A stretch of 35,922 bases of DNA from an uncultured Collinsella sp. GTDB taxonomy: Bacteria; Actinomycetota; Coriobacteriia; Coriobacteriales; Coriobacteriaceae. The notes under the pieces are model-generated. The model saw only the letters and a program-made list of their open reading frames with translations, searched no databases and was not told where the DNA came from. The position numbers and the translations under genes were made by a program. This document shows positions 15,801-24,400 of this stretch, piece after piece; positions within the stretch are counted from its first letter, which is position 1; each line of letters opens with the position of its first letter. The DNA lies in the NCBI GenBank assembly GCA_905194675.1, contig CAJJTG010000022.1, forward strand, positions 1-35,922. The letters run 5' to 3'.

Positions 15801-16572
15801 CGTCGAAGCTCCCTTCCGAACTAAGCTGTGGCGTCTGAGCAATGAAGTTTGGCTGGACCACCACGAGGATTACTGCGAGGCAAAGCCCAATGATGGCAAT
15901 ACCAAGGATTGGAATGCTCATGTAGGCACAGAGCGCAAACCCGAGCACGAAGAAAATAGCAGTCTGCTTGTTGACAATCATTGAAGCGAGCAGTGCAATG
16001 CCGAGCGCAGGGATGAATCCACCCGCAATAACCAGGCCGTTACTTACAAACTCGGGAATTGCGTTAAGCACCGCGTTCATAACCGGCGTTCCGAGATAGA
16101 AAGCAAGGGAGCACACGAAAAAGCGAGGAAGCGATTTGACGATGAATCCACCAAGCAGATGCATCCGCTCCATACCTTTGAGGTCGCCCTTTGCCACGCA
16201 GTCGTCCGCTTTATGGACGAAAAACGGCATCACGATCAGCGTAAGCGCGTTATCAATGATGAGATAAAGCGACGCAATCGGGAAAGCGAGCGTCAGCGCA
16301 ACTTCAGCGCCTTGACCCGTCGAAATTGCAAAGGCAGTGCCCAAAATACCACCGGTGATAACGTCAGGCGGAACGGCCGCCCCGATGGTAACCGATCCAA
16401 TGAACACCATTTCAAGCGTGGCGCCGACAATAATGCCCGTCTGCAAATCACCCATCACAAGACCGATGAGGACGCCCGTGACAATCGGGCGAGAAGCAAG
16501 GCAAGTGCCAAGTGCCCACTCAAATGTCACGCACATTGCGACGAGGCCGATAAGGATCGCTTGAGTCAACAT
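15787..16572 (-). CDS. PTS EIIC, mannose/fructose/sorbose family
   Basis: A 261-residue polytopic permease from ATG 16572 with AAAGGGGA upstream. ALGTCLASRPIVTGVLIGLV, MGDLQTGIIVGATLEMVFIG and GAAVPPDVITGGILGTAFA (about 20-80) are the conserved substrate-channel segments of the family. Several hydrophobic helices follow. It ends in an acidic tail (DDDDF), an odd but plausible cytoplasmic end. The gene is third in the order EIIA-EIIB-EIIC-EIID. Confidence 0.95.
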   Translation of the reverse strand: MLTQAILIGLVAMCVTFEWALGTCLASRPIVTGVLIGLVMGDLQTGIIVGATLEMVFIGSVTIGAAVPPDVITGGILGTAFAISTGQGAEVALTLAFPIASLYLIIDNALTLIVMPFFVHKADDCVAKGDLKGMERMHLLGGFIVKSLPRFFVCSLAFYLGTPVMNAVLNAIPEFVSNGLVIAGGFIPALGIALLASMIVNKQTAIFFVLGFALCAYMSIPILGIAIIGLCLAVILVVVQPNFIAQTPQLSSEGSFDDDDF

Positions 16573-16599
16573 GAGGGATCCCCTTTCTATTGTATGTGC

Positions 16600-17061
16600 T
16601 TAAATCAAAATCTTCTCGTCTCTAGGTACCTGCCTGATCTCCACCTCGATTCCGGCATCACTGAGCTCATGTAGAAGCTCCACGTCGCGATCGGTAGCGA
16701 AAACCGTTGAAGATAGGCGTACATCTGCACCCTCACGCGGCTTCGTTCCTCCAATGTTGATATGCTCGATTTCGCTGTAGCCCTTTGCCAGACGGTAAGC
16801 ATCTTCGATGCTTTCAACGACAATGAACAAACGGTACTTATCGGTCACACCGCTCCTAAGAGCCTCGATAGAATCATCGACCGATTTGATAACCAATTTG
16901 ACGCCTGCCGGACGTGCCAGCTTAAGCGTCGTCTTGCGCACGTCATCTTTCACAACCGCATCGCAGGCAATCAAAATGCAATTGGTGTCAAGCTCTTGCG
17001 TCCAAGTCATGGCAACCTGACCATGAAGCAAGCGATGGTCAACTCTCAGCAGCTTAATCAT
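16600..17061 (-). CDS. PTS EIIB, mannose/fructose/sorbose family
   Basis: A 153-residue soluble phosphocarrier from ATG 17061, with AAAGGA 6 nt upstream. LLRVDHRLLHGQVAMTW near 4-20 contains the phosphoacceptor His13 in LLHGQV. Length and fold segments (INIGGTKPREG near 100) are normal for the family. It receives phosphate from the EIIA encoded just upstream (13-bp gap) and passes it to the sugar at EIIC/EIID. Confidence 0.95.
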   Translation of the reverse strand: MIKLLRVDHRLLHGQVAMTWTQELDTNCILIACDAVVKDDVRKTTLKLARPAGVKLVIKSVDDSIEALRSGVTDKYRLFIVVESIEDAYRLAKGYSEIEHINIGGTKPREGADVRLSSTVFATDRDVELLHELSDAGIEVEIRQVPRDEKILI

Positions 17062-17074
17062 CTTTGTTCCTTTC

Positions 17075-17491
17075 TCAAAAATCCTCGTCTTCTTCTACCG
17101 AATTTGGCAGCGAACATAGGCATGTGCCCTTTTGGCGGACACTTGAAACCAATGCAGCGAGCTCGGCGTCATCAAGTGTGCTCAATTTCGAAAACACTTC
17201 GAGCACTAGTGGTAGCGACATGCCGGCAATGAGCCTTAGAGAATCGTCACCCAACCTTTCCATAAAAGCGTTATTCACTGACCCACCATAGACATCAGTG
17301 ATGACAATCCACTGGTCTGCTGGGTCGCGAGAACGGTCCCAAAAATCTATCAACTCGTTTACATCCATCGTGTCCTCATCGACATATGCGCATAGCACCT
17401 TAACGCGAGGATCTTCACCGCAAAATAGCTGGAGCGTTTCACGCATCGCTCTAGCAAGTGGCCCATGGCTGGCCAAGAGCAACTTCCTCAT
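17075..17491 (-). CDS. PTS EIIA, mannose/fructose family
   Basis: A 138-residue soluble protein from ATG 17491 with GGGAG 4 nt upstream. LLLASHGPLARAMRETL near 4-20 contains the phosphorylated His9, and ITDVYGGSVNN near 68-78 is a second conserved segment. It is the first gene of the operon EIIA-EIIB-EIIC-EIID-SIS-kinase, so the operon promoter should lie at 17492-17630, where a TATAACGT motif is found. Phosphate comes from HPr. Confidence 0.95.
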   Translation of the reverse strand: MRKLLLASHGPLARAMRETLQLFCGEDPRVKVLCAYVDEDTMDVNELIDFWDRSRDPADQWIVITDVYGGSVNNAFMERLGDDSLRLIAGMSLPLVLEVFSKLSTLDDAELAALVSSVRQKGTCLCSLPNSVEEDEDF

Positions 17492-17525
17492 TTATCTCCC
17501 AATCTCAGTCAATCATCTGTTAATA

Positions 17526-17552
17526 GAACGTTATATTTTGTATTGTTATCTA
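17526..17552 (-). promoter_or_regulatory. Operator-like TATAACGTTC / GATAACA site before PTS operon
   Basis: On the minus strand GATAACAATACAAAATATAACG leads into TTCTATTAA, 35-60 nt before the EIIA start. The half-sites TATAACG and GATAAC recur upstream of the 18419 and 33446 GntR genes and of SIS copy 2, suggesting one regulon. The -10/-35 boxes are not clear. Confidence 0.45.
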
Positions 17553-17630
17553 CAGTATCCTCGAAACTTTCGCTTTGTCAAGACAGATCAATCAAGCTTC
17601 CTAAGCGGTAATAATTCGCCCGTAAACGGC

Positions 17631-17660
17631 AAAAAAACGCCCCTTTGTCGGGGCGTTTTC
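17631..17660 (-). terminator. Rho-independent terminator of the GntR pair
   Basis: On the minus strand ACGCCCC pairs with GGGGCGT (17650-17656 with 17637-17643) around GACAAA, with A and T runs on the two sides. It lies 47 bp after the stop of the 17706 gene and separates the regulator operon from the PTS operon. Confidence 0.85.
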
Positions 17661-17705
17661 AATCTCTTGTTATTCGGTTAAGAAAGATCCGGGGTTTGGC
17701 TTTCG

Positions 17706-18410
17706 CTAGAGATAAAACTTTAAGCGCTCAGTGCAGTACACCTGCCGCGAAATAAACAATGGCACTCCCTGCGCGCTGCAACGCTTATCTACAAATAATA
17801 AAAGGGCAGATCCCGGCTTTACATTCAAATGTTCTGCCTCGTAAGCACTTGCAAAGCACACCTGCAACGTTCGCTCGTTATTGCCAAGTTCGATATGGCG
17901 TCTTCCCAGCACCTCAAGTAGAGAACCCGATAAATCTTCATGTTCCAAAAAGGCAAGAGAAGGAGTGTAGCTATTGGTTTCCAACATCGTTGGCACGCCA
18001 TCGACTAAGCGCAAACGTCTAGTCTGAAGAATATTCTCGTCCTCCTGGACCTGAAGAAAACGCACGTCGCGCAGCGTAGGATAAATCCAAGCTACTTCGA
18101 GCACTACGGTAGAAGGCTTTTTATTTTCTTGAATGCAGGAATGGGTGAAGCTTTCCTGGTCATCGGCTGCATAGGCATTGCGTGTCGTGGTAACAAAAGT
18201 CCCTTTCCCTCGCGTGCGCTCAACGATATCGGCATCCTCTAGTTCCTTGATTGCCGATCGAACAGTAATACGACTAACGCCATATTCCTCCATAAGCTCC
18301 GTCTCAGTAGGAAGCTTATCCCCTTCGCTATATACGCCACTTTCTATTCGACTCACAAGATCGTGAACGATCTGCTTATACAATGGAACAGCGCTCTCCA
18401 CTTTAACCAT
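17706..18410 (-). CDS. GntR-family regulator with UTRA domain, PTS island (1)
   Basis: A 234-residue regulator of the HutC subfamily from ATG 18410. Residues about 5-70 form the winged helix (VPLYKQIVHDLVSRIESGVY, LPTETELMEEYGVSRITVRS, ending RTRGKGTFV). About 90-232 form the ligand-binding UTRA domain. It starts 8 nt after the preceding GntR gene, so the two are co-transcribed. UTRA regulators usually sense a phosphorylated sugar or amino-sugar and are released by it. Control of the neighbouring PTS operon is the natural inference. Confidence 0.92.
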   Translation of the reverse strand: MVKVESAVPLYKQIVHDLVSRIESGVYSEGDKLPTETELMEEYGVSRITVRSAIKELEDADIVERTRGKGTFVTTTRNAYAADDQESFTHSCIQENKKPSTVVLEVAWIYPTLRDVRFLQVQEDENILQTRRLRLVDGVPTMLETNSYTPSLAFLEHEDLSGSLLEVLGRRHIELGNNERTLQVCFASAYEAEHLNVKPGSALLLFVDKRCSAQGVPLFISRQVYCTERLKFYL

Positions 18411-18418
18411 TATTCAAC

Positions 18419-19207
18419 CTATTGCTTTCTACACTCAACGGCTTCAAGTCCCCGCCAATTGATGCCGAGTTGATTAGCCTTAATCGAAAAGAAGTATTTG
18501 AAATAATCACCCAACATCACCTGCTTAGTAAAGTGCACTGGCTTACCAGTGCTCATATAAACGGTCTCACTCAATATAAACATCGCAGCTTCTCCTGCGA
18601 TATTAAGGATGCGCTTCTCCTCATCCGTAGCAAGCCCTGCTTCAAGCACAATAGACGGGAAACAATTATCCTCTAGTCGCAGCCCCGTCTCTCTCTCAAT
18701 CGTTTCATAAAGTGATGCGTTCTCCATATCGACACCCAGTAAAAACCCGAAGTTCTTTACTGGAAGATAAATATGTTCAATCATTGCATTTATGTGGTTA
18801 ATTGACCTCACGCGTTTGAGGTAAACCGCAGATTCATTCTCTTCCATTCGCAAATGACGACGGACGGCAACGGGCGGCTCGACCTCCTGAAGAGCGAGAA
18901 CACGAGACGAGGTTTCGATATTATTTTCATGGCAAAAATAAGTGAAACCCTTAAACGTGCTCAAGCTCGAGACGATTTTAGGCTGCCGGATAAATGTGCC
19001 CTTGCCATGACGCGTATCAAGCACGTCGTCATCCACAAGAGTTTGAATTGCCTTCCGTATCGTCGCACGGCTAACCTCGTATTCTTCGCAAAAACCATTT
19101 TCGCTAGGCAACACGCCACTTTCGGAAAACTCGCCCATCTCAATACGGCGGCGCAAATCATCAGCTACTTGTACATATAGCGGCACAGCACTAGTCGGGT
19201 TAATCAT
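18419..19207 (-). CDS. GntR-family regulator with UTRA domain, PTS island (2)
   Basis: A 262-residue HutC-type regulator from ATG 19207 (GGAGA 6 nt upstream). The winged helix covers about 8-75 (VPLYVQVADDLRRRIEMGEF, LPSENGFCEEYEVSRATIRK, DTRHGKGTFI). The UTRA domain covers about 90-245. The last ~15 residues (NWRGLEAVECRKQ) extend past the usual end. Sequence outside the DNA-binding domain differs widely from the 17706 protein, so the pair probably senses different ligands. Its upstream region holds TATACGTTATA-type boxes consistent with autoregulation. Confidence 0.92.
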   Translation of the reverse strand: MINPTSAVPLYVQVADDLRRRIEMGEFSESGVLPSENGFCEEYEVSRATIRKAIQTLVDDDVLDTRHGKGTFIRQPKIVSSLSTFKGFTYFCHENNIETSSRVLALQEVEPPVAVRRHLRMEENESAVYLKRVRSINHINAMIEHIYLPVKNFGFLLGVDMENASLYETIERETGLRLEDNCFPSIVLEAGLATDEEKRILNIAGEAAMFILSETVYMSTGKPVHFTKQVMLGDYFKYFFSIKANQLGINWRGLEAVECRKQ

Positions 19208-19239
19208 AACGTTCTCCGTATAACATTCTATGAAACTTT

Positions 19240-19257
19240 TATACGTTATAAGATAAC
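19240..19257 (-). promoter_or_regulatory. Operator-like site before GntR gene 18419
   Basis: TATACGTTATAAGATAAC lies 33-50 nt upstream of ATG 19207. It combines the TATAACGT (reverse sense) and GATAAC half-sites also found at 17526-17552 and 34201-34231. Confidence 0.45.
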
Positions 19258-19283
19258 CTATTACGTATTATTTTGAAAGAAAT

Positions 19284-19392
19284 AGACGGTTCAATCTTAT
19301 TTTTGAACCGTCTACAATATCAAACACTCCATATGAAGGTGTCGAATGCCACTTGTGGCGCAAACAAGAGGGGCATTTGGCAAAAATGCCCC
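19284..19392. other. Two hairpins in a 372-bp gap
   Basis: The gap 19208-19579 holds no gene I can support. An 11-bp stem (AGACGGTTCAA at 19284-19294 with 19303-19313) and an 8-bp stem (GGGGCATT at 19370-19377 with 19385-19392) are visible. The second could end transcripts from SIS copy 2 on the minus strand (a TCTTGTTTG run follows). The rest, 19393-19579, shows nothing recognisable. Confidence 0.5.
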
Positions 19393-19579
19393 ATTTCGCC
19401 TTGAAGTCGCTACCGTGAAATGCCAACGAGCCGCATGGTCGAGTCCAAGCAAATACGACCTCAAGCGGCCAGCTACGGCATGGCTCCCTAGAACGAGACT
19501 GCGACATTTGTTTGCATTGTTTTACGAACGCAACATAACGAATTATTTCCGAGCAAAATAACGACCGCTGAAAGCTGCT

Positions 19580-20614
19580 TTAGTAGTTCATCTTGTGGTA
19601 GTAGCGACGCGTGGTGAGCGGGTGGTTGCGGACGTGCTCGAGATGGCAGCTCAGGCGCTCGGTGATGGTGTAGGTGACCATCGGGGAGACGATCTTGCGG
19701 AACTCGGGGTCGCTGAACGGCAGCTCGACCTCGGCGGTGTCAAACTTGTTCACGCGGACGTTGACGCCCTTCTCGTCGGCGAGCATGTGAGTGAAGTTGT
19801 CCACGCGGTCCATGAGCTTACGGGTGTCGTCCTCGCCGTAGAGCATGATGAGGCTCGTGCCCTCCTCGCACAGCTCGATGGTGCCGTGGAAGAACTCGGC
19901 GGCGTGGATGGACTTGGTCTTGATCCACTGCATCTCCTCGAGGATGCACATGGCGTAGTCGTAGGCCTCGCCCCAGAGCATGCCGGAGCCGATCACCATG
20001 TGGTAGTCGGTGTCCTTGAAGTCCTCGGCCATGGCGGCGCAGCGCTCGTCCTGGGCGTCCTTGGCCTTGATGAGGTACGGAGCGATGTTGCCGAACTCTT
20101 CCATGAAGGTGTCGTACTTGGGGAAGGCGCCGGCGTTCTTGAGGAAGCGGGCGACCAGCGTGATCTGGTAGGTGTAGATGGCCTCGCACAGAACGTCGTC
20201 CTCGGCGAAGCTGAAGAACTTGTAATCGGCGTACTCGGTGGCCGGGGTATTGTCGTTGGAGACATACATCAGCGTGCGGGCGCCCTGCTCCTGGCAGAAC
20301 TTGGCAGCCTCAATGATCTCGGGGGTGGTGCCGGTACGGGTGGAGAAGACGCAGACAGAATCCTTGTTGAAGGCCTTGGGCGGGCACGCGAGGAACTCGG
20401 CGGCGATCTCGCAGTGGACGTCGACGTCGGCCGTGGTGGTCTCGACCCAGTACTTCATCGGGAGCGTGTGGGCCCAGGTGCCGCCGCAGCCGATGAAGAA
20501 GATGTTGGAATAGCCCTGCTCGCAGACCTCGTCCACGGCAGCCTCAATCTGAGGACGGAGAGCGAGGGCATCGCTCACAACCTTCTCGTAACGAGGCTCA
20601 TCGAAATTGAACAT
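19580..20614 (-). CDS. SIS-domain sugar-phosphate deglycase/isomerase (FrlB/GfrE-like), copy 2
   Basis: A 344-residue protein from ATG 20614, preceded by TTAGGAG. It differs from copy 1 by a single residue (HKMNY instead of HQMNY at the C-terminus). Over 19595-20614 I see no nucleotide difference from 11891-12910. The flanks are unrelated on both sides, so identity stops at the start codon and near the stop codon. That points to recent gene conversion or a duplication selected as a coding unit. It is the first gene on the minus strand ahead of the two GntR genes, with a 372-bp gap. Its promoter region has the island-type TATAACGT box, unlike copy 1. Confidence 0.92.
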   Translation of the reverse strand: MFNFDEPRYEKVVSDALALRPQIEAAVDEVCEQGYSNIFFIGCGGTWAHTLPMKYWVETTTADVDVHCEIAAEFLACPPKAFNKDSVCVFSTRTGTTPEIIEAAKFCQEQGARTLMYVSNDNTPATEYADYKFFSFAEDDVLCEAIYTYQITLVARFLKNAGAFPKYDTFMEEFGNIAPYLIKAKDAQDERCAAMAEDFKDTDYHMVIGSGMLWGEAYDYAMCILEEMQWIKTKSIHAAEFFHGTIELCEEGTSLIMLYGEDDTRKLMDRVDNFTHMLADEKGVNVRVNKFDTAEVELPFSDPEFRKIVSPMVTYTITERLSCHLEHVRNHPLTTRRYYHKMNY

Positions 20615-20656
20615 CCCTTACTCCTAACTCACTTAGATGAACCCTTCATTCATCCC

Positions 20657-20692
20657 ATAACGTTATAATACTTTATATAACTAACTATGCAA
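20657..20692 (-). promoter_or_regulatory. Candidate promoter and operator of SIS copy 2
   Basis: On the minus strand TTGCAT (20687-20692) and TATTAT (20665-20670) are 16 nt apart. The perfect palindrome ATAACGTTAT (20657-20666) overlaps the -10 and resembles the sites before the PTS operon and GntR genes. Confidence 0.5.
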
Positions 20693-20852
20693 GTATTATT
20701 TTGCTTCTGCTCTTTCCTCAAGCCCCTTAAAACAACAATCGGCGTTGTTGGACACAGCGCGCAAGTTCATTGAACGATTCAATGTGCATCGTCTCTGGTT
20801 AAATGACGTCTTATGCAAATACCTTTAATCCGCTTGAGGCCGACGAATCTTT

Positions 20853-21049
20853 TGACTGCCCGCAGAAGCTTTCCCGGAATTCCCTATGGATAGACGCACC
20901 GGCAATCGCTTCGTTATCTGGCTTATTGCGCATTGCCGGGGCGTCTGGGAGAAAGCACAATCTACCGCGTGGTCAACTAGCGTTTCATCGGAATCGACCG
21001 CATCCGCGCCAAATACTAAATCGCAATCGTTGAAACTCGTCCGATCATA
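20853..21049 (-). pseudogene. Decayed paralogue of the AlbA_2/ATP-binding regulator
   Basis: Two fragments in different frames match the intact regulator at 9196-10671. Fragment 1 (20936-21049) reads YDRTSFNDCD, then DSDETLVDHAVDCAFSQTPR, against YERTSPSDRD, DLDESLVDRTIERAYSLTPR. Fragment 2 (20853-20912) reads EAIAGASIHREFRESFCGQS against EAIANAVIHREYRDRFCGQS. The AlbA_2 domain, the part between the fragments and the C-terminus are missing. A degenerate version of the regulator's upstream box array still lies ahead of it (21205-21259). This is a dead gene copy; the surrounding 20693-20852 shows nothing else. Confidence 0.85.
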
Positions 21050-21204
21050 TGGCGGCAATTTCTCGCCATAAAAATGCGTACGAAATAAGGGGGCAGCCGT
21101 TTGCAACTTGCTTTATTCGTAAATGTTTTTACTGAAAAAACAATCACCAACCAAACAGCACTATTAACAGCACTATTAATTGTTTGGCTCTTTGCTGTAC
21201 AGCC

Positions 21205-21259
21205 ATCTTTCGTATACGTCTCTCGTCTATCTCTCATCTCACGGTTGGAGACGAAAGGT
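21205..21259 (-). promoter_or_regulatory. Degenerate ATCTCTCGT box array (block 3)
   Basis: ATCTTTCGT (21205), GTCTCTCGT (21218), ATCTCTCAT (21229) and inverted ACGAAAGGT (21251) correspond to the boxes upstream of the intact regulator; the first step is again 13 nt. The preceding CTCTTTGCTGT at 21189 also matches CTCTTTGCTGT at 10883, and a GAGTGG repeat unit follows in both places. It is a relic of the same promoter. Confidence 0.65.
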
Positions 21260-21265
21260 ATGCGG

Positions 21266-21330
21266 GAGTGGATAATTGGACGACATTTGGGACTGCGACG
21301 GATTATTTCGTCCGAAAATCCACGCTCATT
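21266..21330. repeat. GAGCGTGG palindromic intergenic repeat (site 4)
   Basis: A slightly altered forward unit (GGAGTGGATAATTGGACG, 21266) faces an inverted unit (TCGTCCGAAAATCCACGCTC) ending near 21327. It stands upstream of the M16 protease gene. Confidence 0.7.
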
Positions 21331-21464
21331 TGGCGGGACACGCGGGGCCCATGCCAATCCGCCGGCATCGTCTTCAGTTCGCTGCAGTGCCGCGGTCCCA
21401 TATGGGTATACTCTCGAGGATTCGACTCGATTCGCCCCCGCTGGGGCGTCAAAGGAGACTGCAT

Positions 21465-24400
21465 ATGCTCACCACCTCAACCGACCCGCGCGCCGCTGCC
21501 GCCGCACTGCTGGTGCCCGGCACCACCTGCCACGGCTTTGCCGTCGAGCGCTGCGAGACCGTACCCGAGCTCGACTCGGACGCCTACGTGCTGCGCCACG
21601 CCGCATCGGGCGCGCGCCTGCTGTACCTGGCGTGCGACGACGAGAATAAGGCTTTTGCCATTGGCTTTAAGACGCCGCCGGCCGATTCTACCGGCGTGTT
21701 CCATATTCTTGAGCACTCGGTGTTGTGCGGATCGGCTAAGTTCCCCGTCAAGGAGCCGTTTGTCGACCTGATCAAGAGCTCCATGCAGACGTTTCTCAAC
21801 GCCATGACCTACCCCGACAAAACCATCTACCCTGTCGCCACCACCAACGAGCAGGATCTGTACAACCTGATGGACGTGTATCTGGACGCGGTGTTCAACC
21901 CGGCCATCTATACCAAGCCCACCATTTTTGAGCAGGAGGGCTGGCACTACGAGCTGGACCTGCCGGAGAACGCCGAGGGCGAGGGCGACGCCAGCTCCAC
22001 GAGCCTGCGCGAGGGCACGCTGCGCTATAACGGCGTGGTGTTCAACGAGATGAAGGGCGCGCTGTCCGACCCCATGAGCGTGCTGGACGACGCCGTCAAC
22101 GCCGCGCTCTATCCCGACACCGCCTATGCGCATGAGAGCGGCGGCGACCCGCGCGCGATTCCCGCGCTCACCTACGAGCAGTTCCTGGATACGCACGCGC
22201 GCCACTACAATCCTTCCAACTCTTATATAACGCTCTACGGCGACCTAGATGTGGACCGCGCGCTGGCGTTTTTGGACGAGCGTTATCTGTCGCAGCCGAG
22301 CGCTGCGAGCCGCCGCATGGACGCTGCCGTTGCCGCCGGCGAGGACCCGTCCACGCTGGCACCCAATCCGCTGGACGTGCAGACGCCCGTGACCTGCGAG
22401 TATAAGCGCGTCGAGATGGCCACCACGCCCGAGAACGCCCTGGTGGGCCTGGGCCTGGTGCTGGGCAGCGCGCTCGACCGCAAGCGCACGATCGCCGCGG
22501 ACATCCTGTTCGAGGCGCTGCTGGGCTCCAACGAAGCGCCGGTTAAGAAGGCCATTCTGGCCGCCGGCCTGGGCGGCAACGTGGTGAGCTACACCGCGGC
22601 CGAGAGCCTGCAGCCCTACGAGCTCATCATGCTGCAAAACGCGCAGCCCGGCGTGGCGCGCGAGCTGCGCCGCGTGTTCCAGGACGCCTGCCGCGACCTG
22701 TGCGAGCACGGCGTTCCGCGCGAGCGCCTGGAAGCCATCATCAGCAGCAACGAATACGACCTGCGCCAGCGCGACTACGGCATCGCCGACGGCGTGGCCA
22801 TTGCGTGCGACGCGCTGAGCACCTGGCTCTACGATGACGACGCCGCGACGCTGGCGCTCAAGTACGGCCCGGTGTATGAGGAGCTGCGCGGCGACCTGGA
22901 CGGCAGCTATTTTGAGGACCTGCTGCGCGAGCTGGTGCTGCAGAACGATCACATGGCACTGGTCGAGCTGGTGCCGGTGGACGCCGCCGAGGGTTCGGAG
23001 GGTGCCGAGGCCGCCGAGCTGGCAGCCAAGCGCGATGACATGACCGATGCCGAGCTGGCCGACGTGGTCGAGCGCACGGCCGCGCTGCGTGCCGCGCAGG
23101 AGGCGGAAGACACGCCCGAGGACAAGGCCACGCTGCCGCGCCTGCGCGTGTCCGACATTGGCGAGGCGCGCCCCGAGCCGCCGCTGATCGTGGACACGAC
23201 CGCGCCCATCCCCTGCCTGCGCCACGGCATCCCCACCAATCGCTTGGCCTACGCCATGCAGTATTTCGATCTGGGATGCGTCGCGTTTGAGGACCTGCCC
23301 TATGTGACGCTGCTCTGCCGCCTGCTCAAGCAGCTGCCCACGCGCGAGCATTCGGCCGAGGAACTCGACAACTTGCTCGCCGGCAAGCTCGGCTTTTTGA
23401 GCTTTACGACCGAAGTCATGACCCAGCCCGACGTGGACGGTGTGCGCCCCTACCTGCTGGTGAGCGCCGGCGCCCTGTCCGAGAAGATCGATGCGCTGGC
23501 GAGTCTGCCGCGCGAGGTATGGTCGAGCACGCTTTTGGCAGACGCCGACGCCGACCGCGTGCGCGACGTGCTCACGCAGATTCGCATTGGGCTTGAGCAG
23601 GGCTTTATCAACAACGGTCACTCGGCGGCGCTCGGTCGCGCGATGAGCTACAGCTCGCCTTCGGCCGTGGTGCGCGAGCAGCTTTCGGGCGTGGACTTCT
23701 ACCTGTTCCTGCGCGATTTGCTCGAACACTTTGACGAGCGCGTGGACGGGCTGCGTACCAAGCTTGCCGAGCTGGCGGAGCGCATCTTTGTGGCCGATGG
23801 CTGCATGGCGAGCTTTACCGGCAGCGACGAGGACTTTAACGCGTACTGGGATGCCGCGGGCGACCTGGGGCTGGGTGCGGGCGATGGTGCCGGCCGCGAC
23901 GCGCTCGCGGTGCCGGCGCCGCGCGACCGCCACGAGGCTTTCGTGATCCCCAGCGACATCTGCTTTGCCGCGCGTGCGTGCGATCCGCGTCGCTTGGGGC
24001 TCGACGTGACAGGCGCTTGGGCCGTGGCTGCCAACGCGCTCTCCTACGACTACCTGTGGAACGAGATCCGCGTTAAGGGCGGCGCGTACGGCTGCGGATT
24101 CCGCGCGGCCGGCGAGCGCCAGGTGGCGTTCTACACCTACCGCGACCCGGCAATCGACCCCTCGATTGAGCGCGTGGAGCGCGCGGGTGCATGGCTTGGC
24201 AGCTTTGAGCCCGACGAGGCCGCCTTTGAGGGCTTTATCGTGAGCTGCGTGAGCGGCATGGACGCGCCCGTGAAGCCGTACGCGCTCACCAAACGCCGCA
24301 ACACGACCTACCTGGCCGGACTCGATCCGCATGCACGCGAGGAGCGCCGCGCCCAGATGCTTGCCGCCACGCCCGGTGAGCTGCGCTCGCTCGGCGCCGA

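Noticed and set aside
11876..20614. A composite transposon formed by the SIS repeats
   Set aside because: The repeats are metabolic genes without terminal inverted repeats or transposase, and no target-site duplication is visible. Duplication or gene conversion explains them better.
20825..21106. A 93-codon frame as a real small gene
   Set aside because: Its first half matches the AlbA_2 regulator and the rest continues the homology in another frame, so it is a pseudogene fragment.
21276..21464. N-terminal extension of the M16 protease
   Set aside because: The extension crosses a repeat and shows no protease similarity; the ribosome site and family start both support 21465.
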